This document shows, in pieces, positions 44,562-52,757 of a DNA stretch of 64,000 nt. Below the pieces are notes generated by a model, which worked only from the letters and a program-made list of their open reading frames with translations, ran no database searches and had not been told where the DNA came from. The first letter of the stretch is position 1. Every line of letters begins with the position of its first letter. Source of the stretch: CALBPI01 sp039814545 (lineage in GTDB: Bacteria > Pseudomonadota > Gammaproteobacteria > Steroidobacterales > Woeseiaceae); assembly GCA_039814545.1 (NCBI GenBank), contig JBCCBB010000005.1, positions 5,419-69,418 on the forward strand, in the 5' to 3' direction. Made by a program: the position numbers and the translations under genes.

Positions 44562-45001
44562 CAGTGGCCGTGCCCTGAGTAGGCGCCGCCCTCAGGCTGG
44601 AACGGGCGTTCGGCGGGCGTCGCTGTGCCACCCAGACCCGTGACCATGTCGGCGATCACGTGGTCGCTGGCGATGATGATGTGGTCGGCGTGCAGTTCTG
44701 CGGCCAGGTGACGGTTGCCGATGTGCCAGGCGATGCGCACGAGCGTGTCCGTGTCGGGTGCCGTGATCTCGAGCACGGGCTCGGCCTCGGCCACAACACG
44801 CACGTGGCTGCCATCATCGAGCGCCAGGATATCGCCGTCGCGCAGCGCCACGGCGTCGGGCAGGTCGAGGACGAAGGGCTGACCCGCGTCGGTGGTCATG
44901 GCCATGCGGCGGCGGTGGCGACGGTCGTGCGCAAGCGTCACGGTGTCGTTGGCGTCGGGCGCCGCTGTGCCCGGCATCACGGTGATCGCGCGCGCGGTCA
45001 T
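44561..45001 (-). CDS. ureE: Urease nickel chaperone UreE
   Basis: 146 residues. The peptide-binding N-terminal half (VTLAHDRRHRRRMAMTTDAG) and a C-terminal metal-binding half (AWHIGNRHLAAELHADHIII) are visible. The C-terminal tail is short, GHGH, in place of the long histidine run of Klebsiella. It delivers nickel to the UreG-containing complex. It begins 7 bases after ureC. Confidence 0.93.
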   Translation of the reverse strand: MTARAITVMPGTAAPDANDTVTLAHDRRHRRRMAMTTDAGQPFVLDLPDAVALRDGDILALDDGSHVRVVAEAEPVLEITAPDTDTLVRIAWHIGNRHLAAELHADHIIIASDHVIADMVTGLGGTATPAERPFQPEGGAYSGHGH

Positions 45002-45008
45002 GAAAGGC

Positions 45009-46715
45009 CTAGTACAGGAAGTAACGCTGCGCCATGGGCAGCACGTCGGCCGGCTCGCAGGTCAGCAGTTCGCCGTCCGCGCGAACCTCGTAGGTCTCGG
45101 GATCCACTTCAATCTCAGGCAGCGCGTCGTTGAGCACCATGTCGGCCTTGCCGATGTTGCGTGTGTCCTCGACGGGCAGCGTGGTTTTCTCAAGCCCCAG
45201 GAACTCGCGCAGGCCGCCTTCGTGCGCGGCCTGCGAGAGGAAGGTCACGGCACTATTTGCGAGTGCGCCACCGAAGGCACCGAACATCGGTCGGTAGTGC
45301 ACGGGCTGCGGCGTGGGAATGGACGCGTTGGGGTCGCCCATCGGGGCAGCGACAATACTGCCCATCTTGAGTACGAGATCCGGCTTCACGCCGAAGAACG
45401 CCGGCGCCCAGAGAACCAGGTCCGCAAGCTTGCCGACCTCGATGCTGCCCACGTGCTGCGAGATGCCGTGCGCAATGGCCGGGTTGATCGTGTACTTCGA
45501 GATATACCGGCGCACGCGCAGGTTGTCGTTGTTGCCCTGCTCCTCGCTAAGCCGGCCCAGCTGGCGCTTCATTTTGTCGGCCGTCTGCCAGGTGCGAATG
45601 AGCACCTCACCCACGCGACCCATGGCCTGGCTGTCCGAGGCGATGATCGAGAACGCGCCGCGGTCATGCAGGATATCTTCCGCCGCAATCGTCTCTTTGC
45701 GGATTCGGCTCTCGGCGAAGGCCACGTCCTCGGCAATTTTCGGGTCGAGGTGGTGACACACCATGAGCATGTCGAGATGCTCGTCGATGGTGTTCACGGT
45801 GTAGGGCCGCGTCGGGTTGGTCGATGACGGAATGACGTTGGGGAGACCACAGACCTTGATGATGTCGGGCGCGTGGCCGCCGCCCGCGCCCTCGGTATGG
45901 AAGGCATGAATCGTGCGGTCCTTGAAGGCCGCTACCGTGTCTTCCACAAAACCCGACTCATTGAGCGTGTCCGTATGGATCATGACCTGCACATCGAGCT
46001 GATCGGCCACCGAAAGACAGTTGTCGATGGCTGCCGGCGTCGTGCCCCAGTCTTCATGCAGCTTCAACGCACAGGCGCCCGCACGGACCTGCTCTTCGAT
46101 AGCCGCGGGCAGGGCTGCATTGCCCTTGCCCGACAGCGCGAGGTTCACGGGGAACGCGTCCGCGGCCTGCAGCATGCGGCCGATATGCCAGGCGCCAGGC
46201 GTGCAGGTTGTCGCGTTGGTGCCTGTGGCCGGACCCGTGCCGCCCCCCAGCATCGTCGTCACGCCCGACATGAGCGCGTCGTTGATCTGCTGCGGACAAA
46301 TGAAGTGAATGTGCGCGTCGAACGCGCCCGCGGTGAGGATTTTGCCCTCGCCCGCGATGGCCTCGGTTGACGGACCGATGACGATGTCGACATCAGGCTG
46401 AATGTCGGGGTTGCCGGCCTTGCCGATGCCCGCGATGCGGCCGTCGCGCAAGCCCACGTCAGCCTTAAAGATGCCCGTGTGGTCGACGATGAGCGCGTTG
46501 GTGATGACCGTGTCGACGGCACCGTCGATGCGCCGCATCTGCGACTGGCCCATGCCGTCGCGGATGACCTTGCCGCCGCCAAACTTGACCTCCTCACCGT
46601 AGGTGGTGAAGTCGCGTTCGACCTCGATGAACAGGTCCGTGTCGGCCAGCCGCACCTGGTCGCCCGTGGTCGGGCCAAACATCGCGGCATAGGTATCGCG
46701 TGGAATCGTCGCCAT
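45009..46715 (-). CDS. ureC: Urease alpha subunit
   Basis: 568 residues, complete. It carries the two nickel ions that hydrolyse urea to ammonia and carbamate. The carbamylated bridging lysine is Lys218 in ACALKLHEDWG. Nickel ligands His135 and His137 (AHIH), His247 (MIHTD), His273 (FHTEGAGGGHAPD) and Asp361 (ASDSQAMGR) are all in place. Cys320 and His321 form the mobile flap in MVCHHLDP. It starts 2 bases after ureB. Confidence 0.98.
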   Translation of the reverse strand: MATIPRDTYAAMFGPTTGDQVRLADTDLFIEVERDFTTYGEEVKFGGGKVIRDGMGQSQMRRIDGAVDTVITNALIVDHTGIFKADVGLRDGRIAGIGKAGNPDIQPDVDIVIGPSTEAIAGEGKILTAGAFDAHIHFICPQQINDALMSGVTTMLGGGTGPATGTNATTCTPGAWHIGRMLQAADAFPVNLALSGKGNAALPAAIEEQVRAGACALKLHEDWGTTPAAIDNCLSVADQLDVQVMIHTDTLNESGFVEDTVAAFKDRTIHAFHTEGAGGGHAPDIIKVCGLPNVIPSSTNPTRPYTVNTIDEHLDMLMVCHHLDPKIAEDVAFAESRIRKETIAAEDILHDRGAFSIIASDSQAMGRVGEVLIRTWQTADKMKRQLGRLSEEQGNNDNLRVRRYISKYTINPAIAHGISQHVGSIEVGKLADLVLWAPAFFGVKPDLVLKMGSIVAAPMGDPNASIPTPQPVHYRPMFGAFGGALANSAVTFLSQAAHEGGLREFLGLEKTTLPVEDTRNIGKADMVLNDALPEIEVDPETYEVRADGELLTCEPADVLPMAQRYFLY

Positions 46716-46717
46716 GG

Positions 46718-47023
46718 TCAGAGTGCACCCATGATCTTGCCGTTGAAGCCGTACACCCGGCGCGCGCCGCTGTAGGGCACCAGCGTGACCTCGCGCGACT
46801 GGCCGGGCTCGAAGCGCACCGCCGTGCCCGCCGCAATGTCGAGCCGCATGCCGCGCGCCGCATCGCGGTCGAAGTCGAGCGCGCCGTTGGTTTCGAAGAA
46901 GTGGTAGTGCGATCCGACCTGGATGGGCCGGTCGCCCGTGTTCGCGACGTTCAGCGTGACCCGTTCGGCACCAGCGTTGAGCTCGATGTCCCCGGGGACA
47001 GTGATGACTTCTCCAGGGATCAT
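46718..47023 (-). CDS. ureB: Urease beta subunit
   Basis: 101 residues from ATG 47023, selected because TAGGAGCG lies 7-9 bases before it; the frame is open to 47104 but that part overlaps ureA and is not conserved. MIPGEVI at the start and VGSHYHFFETN.ALDFDR are signature sequences. The separate beta subunit (not fused to gamma) is the usual bacterial form. It is structural, stabilising the UreC active site. Confidence 0.96.
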   Translation of the reverse strand: MIPGEVITVPGDIELNAGAERVTLNVANTGDRPIQVGSHYHFFETNGALDFDRDAARGMRLDIAAGTAVRFEPGQSREVTLVPYSGARRVYGFNGKIMGAL

Positions 47024-47033
47024 GCGAACGCTC

Positions 47034-47336
47034 CTAGCGAATGGGTTCGTGAACGGTGACGAGCTTGGTGCCGTCGGGAAAGGTCGCCTCAACCTGAACG
47101 TCATGGATCATCTCGGCGATGCCCTCCATGACCTGGTCGCGGGTGATCACTTTGGCGCCTTCGTCCATGAGCGTGGCCACGGACTTGCCGTCGCGCGCGC
47201 CCTCGATGACGAATTCTGTGATCAGCGCAATGGCTTCAGGGTGGTTCAGTTTGACGCCGCGTTCGAGTCGGCGGCGGGCGACCATGGCGGCCACCGAAAT
47301 GAGCAGTTTGTCTTTCTCGCGGGGCGTGAGATTCAC
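47034..47336 (-). CDS. ureA: Urease gamma subunit
   Basis: 100 residues, exactly the family length. MNLTPREKDKLLISVAAMVARRRLERGVKLNHPEAIALI and the C-terminal VEATFPDGTKLVTVHEPIR are characteristic. It forms the trimeric urease with UreB and UreC. It begins 10 bases after the ureD stop. Confidence 0.97.
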   Translation of the reverse strand: MNLTPREKDKLLISVAAMVARRRLERGVKLNHPEAIALITEFVIEGARDGKSVATLMDEGAKVITRDQVMEGIAEMIHDVQVEATFPDGTKLVTVHEPIR

Positions 47337-47346
47337 AGGCGCAGCC

Positions 47347-48210
47347 CTAGCAGTCGAACACGCGGGGACGATCGAAACCCGAGAACGGGCGTGTCTCTCC
47401 CCAGCCCGAGATTATTGCATCGAGCAGCCGCTGCAAAGCCTCACGCAGGTCAGACGGTTCACGCGCCAGCGCGCGCACCACGATGACACCGCGCGCGTTG
47501 CTCACGCCCGTGCGCATGTTGCACCGAGACAGTGCATCACGCAGATGGACGACCCCGGCATCCGCATCGGGCGCAATGATGACGGCCGTCGCGATCGCGC
47601 GCGCGCCTTCTGCCACCGCGGGACGGTCGAGCTGTGCCTGCAAGCTGTCCCGCGCGTCAGACAACTCAAAGCCGTCGGCGAAGACGAGCTGCCCCCCGAC
47701 GCGGACGCGCCAGCGGTCGAATAGATGGCCCGCGTGCACGGTCTCACCCATGGCGCCGCGACCGAAAACAATCGACTCGCATGCGACCAGGTGCGCCGAC
47801 GCATCGACCAGATCGATTTCAAGCGTACGGCGGAAACGACCACCGTCGAACAGTATCGTCTCTTGCGGTAACCAGAGTGCCGCCGAATTCGCGGCCACCT
47901 CGAGTCGATTGTCGATGCGCGCGTCGCCGCCTCGTGAGCGGTAGACACGCTCGGCGGCCTGCGTCGTCACGGTCGCGCGGGCACCTTCGGCCCAGTGCGC
48001 AGACACGTCAAAATGGTCGCCGTCGGTGAGGCCACCCGACGTATTGATGATGACGGCCTCGCCGGGTGCGCCTGCACGCCGCCGCGGCAAGCGCAGCTTG
48101 GCGCAGCCCGATTGATGTAGATCGGCCAGCACGGTCTGATCGCCACGCCGCTTAAACCCGACGCGCGCGCGACCTCGCGCGCGTTGCAGTGTCGGTTGCG
48201 ACGCCGTCAC
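47347..48210 (-). CDS. ureD: Urease accessory protein UreD
   Basis: 287 residues from GTG 48210; an earlier GTG at 48237 would read nine residues encoded by degenerate repeat sequence and is less likely. UreD is a scaffold that recruits UreF and UreG to the apoenzyme. NTSGGLTDGDHFDVSAHW, TTQAAERVYRS and LEVAANSAALWLPQETILFDG are conserved family segments. It is the first ure gene. A repeat-rich 140 bases separate it from the nucleoside hydrolase gene on the same strand. Confidence 0.94.
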   Translation of the reverse strand: MTASQPTLQRARGRARVGFKRRGDQTVLADLHQSGCAKLRLPRRRAGAPGEAVIINTSGGLTDGDHFDVSAHWAEGARATVTTQAAERVYRSRGGDARIDNRLEVAANSAALWLPQETILFDGGRFRRTLEIDLVDASAHLVACESIVFGRGAMGETVHAGHLFDRWRVRVGGQLVFADGFELSDARDSLQAQLDRPAVAEGARAIATAVIIAPDADAGVVHLRDALSRCNMRTGVSNARGVIVVRALAREPSDLREALQRLLDAIISGWGETRPFSGFDRPRVFDC

Positions 48211-48250
48211 GACCCACACTCGACATTGCGAACCCACGCAGCCCCGCCTC

Positions 48251-48372
48251 CGTCATTGCGAGCCCGCGCAGCGGGCGCGGCAATCTCCCAATGACATCGT
48301 GAGGCCGAAGAGATCGCCGCGGCGCTTCGCGCCTCGCGATGACGGAGGTTTGCGAACGCCTCGCGATGACGG
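48251..48372. repeat. Bipartite palindromic repeat between the nucleoside hydrolase and ureD
   Basis: Unit A (48251-48290) starts CGTCATTGCGAG, has the hairpin CCCGC-GCA-GCGGG and ends GGCAATCTCC. About 20 bases later an inverted unit (48310-48345) starts GAGATCGCCGC and ends CTCGCGATGACGG. A third, shortened end GCCTCGCGATGACGG lies at 48358-48372, and a degraded start at 48221-48241. The same unit pair lies inside xdhC at 56981-57074. It may fold into RNA hairpins or be a mobile relic of the REP/MITE kind. Confidence 0.85.
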
Positions 48373-48379
48373 GCATTCA

Positions 48380-49315
48380 TCATGACGGCCCCTGCGCGAG
48401 CGTTTCCTCGTACAGCGTGAGCACGGCCTCGGCGTCAACGCTGGCGCACGACTCGTGCTCGGGACGATCGGCGTCGGGCGCGCGACGCGTGCGACCGATG
48501 TTGTCACCCTCGAGGTCTACGGTAATGGGTGCGACCGCGGTGTCGAACAATGCCGGCGCAACCGCAAACGCCACGGCCGAGCTGTCGTGTACAGGGAAGC
48601 CATCAAAGTCGTGGCGTTCGCGGTAGAACGCGTCATAGAAGCGCGACACCTGCCACACGAGCGCGCCCATATCGCCCGCGGCGTCGCGAATGCGCTGCAT
48701 GCGATCGTCGGTCATGATGATCTGCATCGTGACATCCAGCGGCACGACGGCCGCAGGCCAATCGGCGGCCAGCACAATATCGGCCGCGTGCGGATCGCCA
48801 TGAATGTTGGCCTCGGCGACCTTGGTGATGTTGCCCGAATGGCCGTTACCGCCGAAGGCGCCGCCCATGATGACAACGCGCCCGATCTTGTCGGCAATGC
48901 TCGAGTCCAGCTCAAGCGCCAAGGCGAGATTGGTGAGCCGACCCACAGCAATAATCGCGACCTCGCCCGGGTAGCGGTTGGCGCAATCGACCAGAAACTC
49001 GGCCGCGCTCAGCGAGCTGACTTCACGGTGCTCCACGCGCGGGTCCGTGTTGCCGAGCGCGTCGTCGCCGTGCACAAACGTCGGTGGCGGTCCTGCGGGC
49101 ACCACGAGCGGCGCGGCCGCACCGCGGAATACGGGCACGGGGATATCGAGCCGTTCGACGAGGTGCAGCGCGTTGCGGGTCGTGGTCTCGATCGTACCGT
49201 TGCCCGTCGTCGTCGTGATGCCGATGAGCTCGAGCGAGCGGGCGCAGTCTATGAATGCCAGAGCCATGGCATCGTCGATGCCCGGATCGGTGTCGAAGAC
49301 GACTTTTTCGGCCAT
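48380..49315 (-). CDS. Inosine-uridine-preferring nucleoside hydrolase
   Basis: 311 residues from ATG 49315 (family start MAEKVVFDTDPGIDDAMAL); an upstream extension to 49402 lacks similarity. The DTDPGIDDA calcium motif is complete. GGAFGGNGHSGNITKVAEANIHGDPHAAD and VTMQIIMTD are typical of this family, and a late histidine-aspartate pair VHDSSAVAFAV positions the substrate ribose. It cleaves nucleosides to base plus ribose. It is divergent from the transporter of the purine operon and transcribed towards the urease genes. Confidence 0.94.
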   Translation of the reverse strand: MAEKVVFDTDPGIDDAMALAFIDCARSLELIGITTTTGNGTIETTTRNALHLVERLDIPVPVFRGAAAPLVVPAGPPPTFVHGDDALGNTDPRVEHREVSSLSAAEFLVDCANRYPGEVAIIAVGRLTNLALALELDSSIADKIGRVVIMGGAFGGNGHSGNITKVAEANIHGDPHAADIVLAADWPAAVVPLDVTMQIIMTDDRMQRIRDAAGDMGALVWQVSRFYDAFYRERHDFDGFPVHDSSAVAFAVAPALFDTAVAPITVDLEGDNIGRTRRAPDADRPEHESCASVDAEAVLTLYEETLAQGPS

Positions 49316-49379
49316 GGGTCCCCCACGCGGTACTGCGGGCCGAGTGTGGCAGAATCGAGGCGGACCGGTAAGGGTGGGC

Positions 49380-50531
49380 ATGAGCAACACGCAGCGCATC
49401 ACGCTGGCGAGCTTTCTCGCCTACTTCGTCATGTCGGGCATGCTCGCGCCCATCGGCATCATCAGCGGCCCGATGGCCGAGCACTTCGGCCGCGAGGTCA
49501 CGGCCGTCACCGCCGACTTCAGCTGGCTTACGGTCGGCATCCTCCTGGGCGCCGTCATCGCGCTGTTTGCCTTCGACCGCGGCGGCTTGCGGCCCTGGAC
49601 CGTCGCGCTCTATGTGCTGATTGCGTTGTCCATCGGCTCGGCTGCGGGCATCGACACCCCGCAAGCGGTACGACTTGCATTGGGCGCTGTGGGCGTCGCC
49701 TGCGGGCTCGGGCTGGCCGCCGCTGCGCTGGCTATCTCTCTGACTTACGCACCCGCGAAACGCGCGTCGGCGCTCGTGGCCACGGATGCCTGTTTCAGCA
49801 CCGCTGGCATCGCCATGGCCTGGCTGGCCACACAAGCTGTGACGCGCGGCTGGGCCTGGTCCTCGGCCTACGTCGCCGTGGCTGGTGTCGCGGTGCTCGT
49901 CGCCCTGCTCGCCCTGACGGCGCGCTACCCGCAGGCGGTCCCTGATGACACGACTCCGCAAAGCGGGCGCTGGCCGCTCGGCATCTGGCTCTGCGTCGTC
50001 ACCCTGTTTCTCTACACGCTGGGCCAGCAATCCCTGCTCTTCTGGCTGCCCAACCATCTGAACACCGTGCATGGCGTGCCTCTCGGTCGCGCGGGCGGCG
50101 TGGTCGGACAATTCTGGACAGGCATGTTCATAGCGCAGCTGCTGGTCACCGCCGTCGTGCTCAAGACCAGCGCCCGGCCCATCGCGCTGCTGGCCGTGCT
50201 CACCACTACGCTGGGCGCCGTGCCGCTGCTGCTGGTCACCGAAATCGATGCCCTGCTCTTACTCGCGCTGGTTTGGGGTGTCGCCAATCTGGGCCTACTT
50301 AAGGTCGTCTTGAGCTTTGCGACAGAGCTCGTCGCTGTACCACCACCACGGCTCGTGTCGCTGTTGTTGCTGGGCGCGACGAGCGGTACGGCGGTTGCGC
50401 CAAAGCTCTCGAGCACTGTCGTCGAAATGTCGAACACAACCACCGTGTTGCAGTTCGGCGTGGGCTGCTACGCGGCCATGGCGCTGCTATTCTATGCGGC
50501 TGCCCTTTGCCAACCCCGAACCCTGTTATGA
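49380..50531 (+). CDS. MFS transporter of the nucleoside/purine operon
   Basis: 383 residues from ATG 49380; the frame is open far upstream but those residues are the reverse of the nucleoside hydrolase gene. About 12 hydrophobic segments. The start MSNTQRITLASFLAYFVMSGMLAPIGIISGP resembles TsgA-like carriers of the fucose/nucleoside-type MFS branch. Given its neighbours, a nucleoside or purine base is the most likely substrate, which is inference. Its stop overlaps the start of the oxygenase gene (ATGA). Confidence 0.85.
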   Translation: MSNTQRITLASFLAYFVMSGMLAPIGIISGPMAEHFGREVTAVTADFSWLTVGILLGAVIALFAFDRGGLRPWTVALYVLIALSIGSAAGIDTPQAVRLALGAVGVACGLGLAAAALAISLTYAPAKRASALVATDACFSTAGIAMAWLATQAVTRGWAWSSAYVAVAGVAVLVALLALTARYPQAVPDDTTPQSGRWPLGIWLCVVTLFLYTLGQQSLLFWLPNHLNTVHGVPLGRAGGVVGQFWTGMFIAQLLVTAVVLKTSARPIALLAVLTTTLGAVPLLLVTEIDALLLLALVWGVANLGLLKVVLSFATELVAVPPPRLVSLLLLGATSGTAVAPKLSSTVVEMSNTTTVLQFGVGCYAAMALLFYAAALCQPRTLL

Positions 50532-51412
50532 CCGCACCGCTCACCCAAGATGCGCCCGCATCCGCCGTTGAAACCGTCGATTTCGCCGCCCCTGACGCCG
50601 CACAGGCGTTCGTCCGCTCGATCCACGAGACGGGCTTTGCTGTGCTGCGCAATCACCCGCTGCCCCAGGTGCTGCTCGATCGCCTCGACCAGGACTGGCG
50701 CGCGTTTTTCGCCGGCGACGAGAAGTTCGATTACCGCTTCGAGGGCGAAGCCGACGATGCGCAGTTTGGCTACTTCGGGCTCGACGTCAGCGAGCGCGCC
50801 GTCGGTCATGAGCACAAGGACATTAAAGAGTTTTTTCATGCCGGCCCGGGCGGCCCGATGCCTGAGGCACTCGAAGCCGACGTGGCCGAATATCGCCAGC
50901 GCGCGCTTGAGCTCGCGCGAACGCTCGTGGGCTGGTTCGACGCTGCGCTCGATGATGACGACAAGTACGACCCCGCACTTAAACTCGCCGACGTCCTGTC
51001 GGACCCGGTCAGCGTGTTCCGCATCCTGCATTACCCACCGCTCACGGGCGATGAGCCCGAAGGCAGCCTGCGAGCCGCGGCGCACGAGGACATTAATGTC
51101 ATCACCCTGCTGCCCGTGGCCGAAGCACCCGGCCTGCAGGTGCGCACGCGCGGAGGCCGCTGGCTCGACCTGCACGGGCGCCGCGGCGAGCTCATCATTA
51201 ACACGGGCGACATGCTGCAGGAATTTACGCGGGGGTATCTGCCCTCGACGACCCACCGGGTCGTGAACCCGAAGGCGACAGGCGACAATCGCTCGCGTAT
51301 CTCGATGCCATTCTTCATTGCGCCCGAGACGGCTACGCGATTGTCGGATCGTTACACGGCCGGCAAGTACCTGGCCGAACGCCTCACCGATATTTCAGGT
51401 CGCGATTCATGA
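50528..51412 (+). CDS. 2-oxoglutarate/iron-dependent oxygenase (isopenicillin N synthase-like)
   Basis: 294 residues from ATG 50528, overlapping the transporter stop. An N-terminal DIOX_N part (FVRSIHETGFAVLRNHPLPQ) and a C-terminal iron domain are seen. The iron ligands are AAHEDINVITLL (His-x-Asp) and STTHRVVNP; the 2-oxoglutarate arginine is in NRSRISMPFF. LINTGDMLQEFTRG is also characteristic. Members hydroxylate or desaturate small molecules. In this operon a nucleoside or base, perhaps a methylated one, is a reasonable guess. Confidence 0.9.
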   Translation: MTAPLTQDAPASAVETVDFAAPDAAQAFVRSIHETGFAVLRNHPLPQVLLDRLDQDWRAFFAGDEKFDYRFEGEADDAQFGYFGLDVSERAVGHEHKDIKEFFHAGPGGPMPEALEADVAEYRQRALELARTLVGWFDAALDDDDKYDPALKLADVLSDPVSVFRILHYPPLTGDEPEGSLRAAAHEDINVITLLPVAEAPGLQVRTRGGRWLDLHGRRGELIINTGDMLQEFTRGYLPSTTHRVVNPKATGDNRSRISMPFFIAPETATRLSDRYTAGKYLAERLTDISGRDS

Positions 51413-52329
51413 CTCGCGCCGCGGTCACGGTGGTCGGTAGTGTCAACATCGACTACTCGATGCGTGTACCCACCCTGCCGCAGCACGGACAAACGCTGGC
51501 GGGAGATGATTTCGACATTTGTCTCGGCGGCAAAGGCGCCAACCAGGCTGTTGCCGCTACCCGCCTAGGCGCGTCGACTCGCCTGATCGCCTGCGTGGGT
51601 GACGACGCGGGCGGGCGACAGGCGCTGGCGGCGTTTGCTGCAGACGGACTCGACACGCAAGGCGTGGTGACTGATAACGACGCTCACACGGGCAGCGCGT
51701 TGATCTTCGTGGATGATGCGGGCGAGAACTGCATCGGGGTCAGCCCCGGCGCCAACGCGCGGCTGCGACCCGAACACGTTGAGCAGCATTCCGATGCACT
51801 GACGGGTGCGCACTGCCTATTGCTGCAGCTCGAGACGCCCCCCGGAACCGTGCTGCGCGCCGCGCAACTGGCCCGCACCGGCGGCTGCCGCGTGATCCTG
51901 AATCCGGCACCGTTGCGCGGGCCGCTGGCCGACGCCCTGCTTGCCGAAGTCGACCTCGCCACGCCTAACGCGCATGAGGCGGCCGACTTGACGGGTGTGA
52001 CGATCGCAAGCCCCGAGGACGCCGAGCGTGCGGCGCGCGCACTCCGCGACCGCGGCCCGCGCGCTGTCGTCATCACCCTGGGCGCCCAGGGCGCGCTGGC
52101 GTTGACTGAGGCCGGCGTCGAGCACGTCCCGGCCCCTACCGTGGACGCCATCGACACCGTGGGCGCGGGCGACACCTTCAACGGCGCATTGGCAGTGGCA
52201 CTCGCACGGGGCGACGCGCTGAGCAGCGCGCTGCGATTCGCCGTCACAGCCGCGTCGCTGAGCACGCTCAAGCGCGGCGCCCAACCCTCGATCCCGCGTC
52301 TCGATGCCGTCGAGGCCGCGCTGGGCTAG
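51409..52329 (+). CDS. rbsK: Ribokinase
   Basis: 306 residues; ATG overlaps the oxygenase stop. PfkB family: GGKGANQAVAATRLG is the first sugar-kinase signature and DTVGAGDTFNGAL the second, with the catalytic aspartate. VVGSVNIDYSMRVPTLPQHGQT is the ribokinase N-terminus. It would phosphorylate the ribose released by the nucleoside hydrolase. No ribose ABC genes are present. Confidence 0.94.
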   Translation: MTRAAVTVVGSVNIDYSMRVPTLPQHGQTLAGDDFDICLGGKGANQAVAATRLGASTRLIACVGDDAGGRQALAAFAADGLDTQGVVTDNDAHTGSALIFVDDAGENCIGVSPGANARLRPEHVEQHSDALTGAHCLLLQLETPPGTVLRAAQLARTGGCRVILNPAPLRGPLADALLAEVDLATPNAHEAADLTGVTIASPEDAERAARALRDRGPRAVVITLGAQGALALTEAGVEHVPAPTVDAIDTVGAGDTFNGALAVALARGDALSSALRFAVTAASLSTLKRGAQPSIPRLDAVEAALG

Positions 52330-52356
52330 CGTCTGGCTTTGCCCGCGGGCCGCGTC

Positions 52357-52362
52357 TATATT
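52357..52362 (+). promoter_or_regulatory. Candidate -10 element TATATT ahead of uraH-xdh
   Basis: TATATT at 52357-52362 lies in the 76-base gap between rbsK and uraH, 44 bases before the uraH ATG. The best -35 match 18 bases upstream is CTGGCT (52333-52338), which is weak. GGGAG lies just before the uraH start. Confidence 0.4.
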
Positions 52363-52405
52363 CAAGAACTTGGGCGTTGGGGCGGCGCCCACTACGGGAG
52401 CCGCA

Positions 52406-52756
52406 ATGGGCAAGCTGACCACGCACATCCTTGATACGAGCGCCGGTGCACCGGGACGCGGCATCGCGCTCCGGCTCTACCGCGGCGAGGGTGTGGCCCG
52501 CGAGCCGCTGGGCGATTATGTCAGCAACGATGACGGTCGCTGCGATACGCCGCTCCTGGAGGGCGACGACTTTGCCTCGGGCACCTACGAGCTCGAATTC
52601 GAAGTGGGCGAGTACTTCCGCGGCACAGGTGCCGTCGACGCCAAGCCCGCATTCCTGGAAACCGTGACGCTGCGGTTCGCGATCGCCGAAGACAGCCACT
52701 ACCACGTACCGTTGCTCGTCTCGCCCTGGAGCTACTCGACGTACCGGGGCAGCTAA
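52406..52756 (+). CDS. uraH: 5-hydroxyisourate hydrolase (transthyretin-like)
   Basis: 116 residues from ATG 52406 with GGGAG just upstream; the frame upstream of it has no similarity. It hydrolyses 5-hydroxyisourate to OHCU after urate oxidation. MGKLTTHILDTSAGAPGRGI at the start, SHYHVPLLVSPWSYSTYRGS at the end, with the C-terminal YRGS and the active-site histidines, are decisive. OHCU decarboxylase (UraD) is not in the window. xdhA starts one base later. Confidence 0.95.
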   Translation: MGKLTTHILDTSAGAPGRGIALRLYRGEGVAREPLGDYVSNDDGRCDTPLLEGDDFASGTYELEFEVGEYFRGTGAVDAKPAFLETVTLRFAIAEDSHYHVPLLVSPWSYSTYRGS

Positions 52757-52757
52757 C

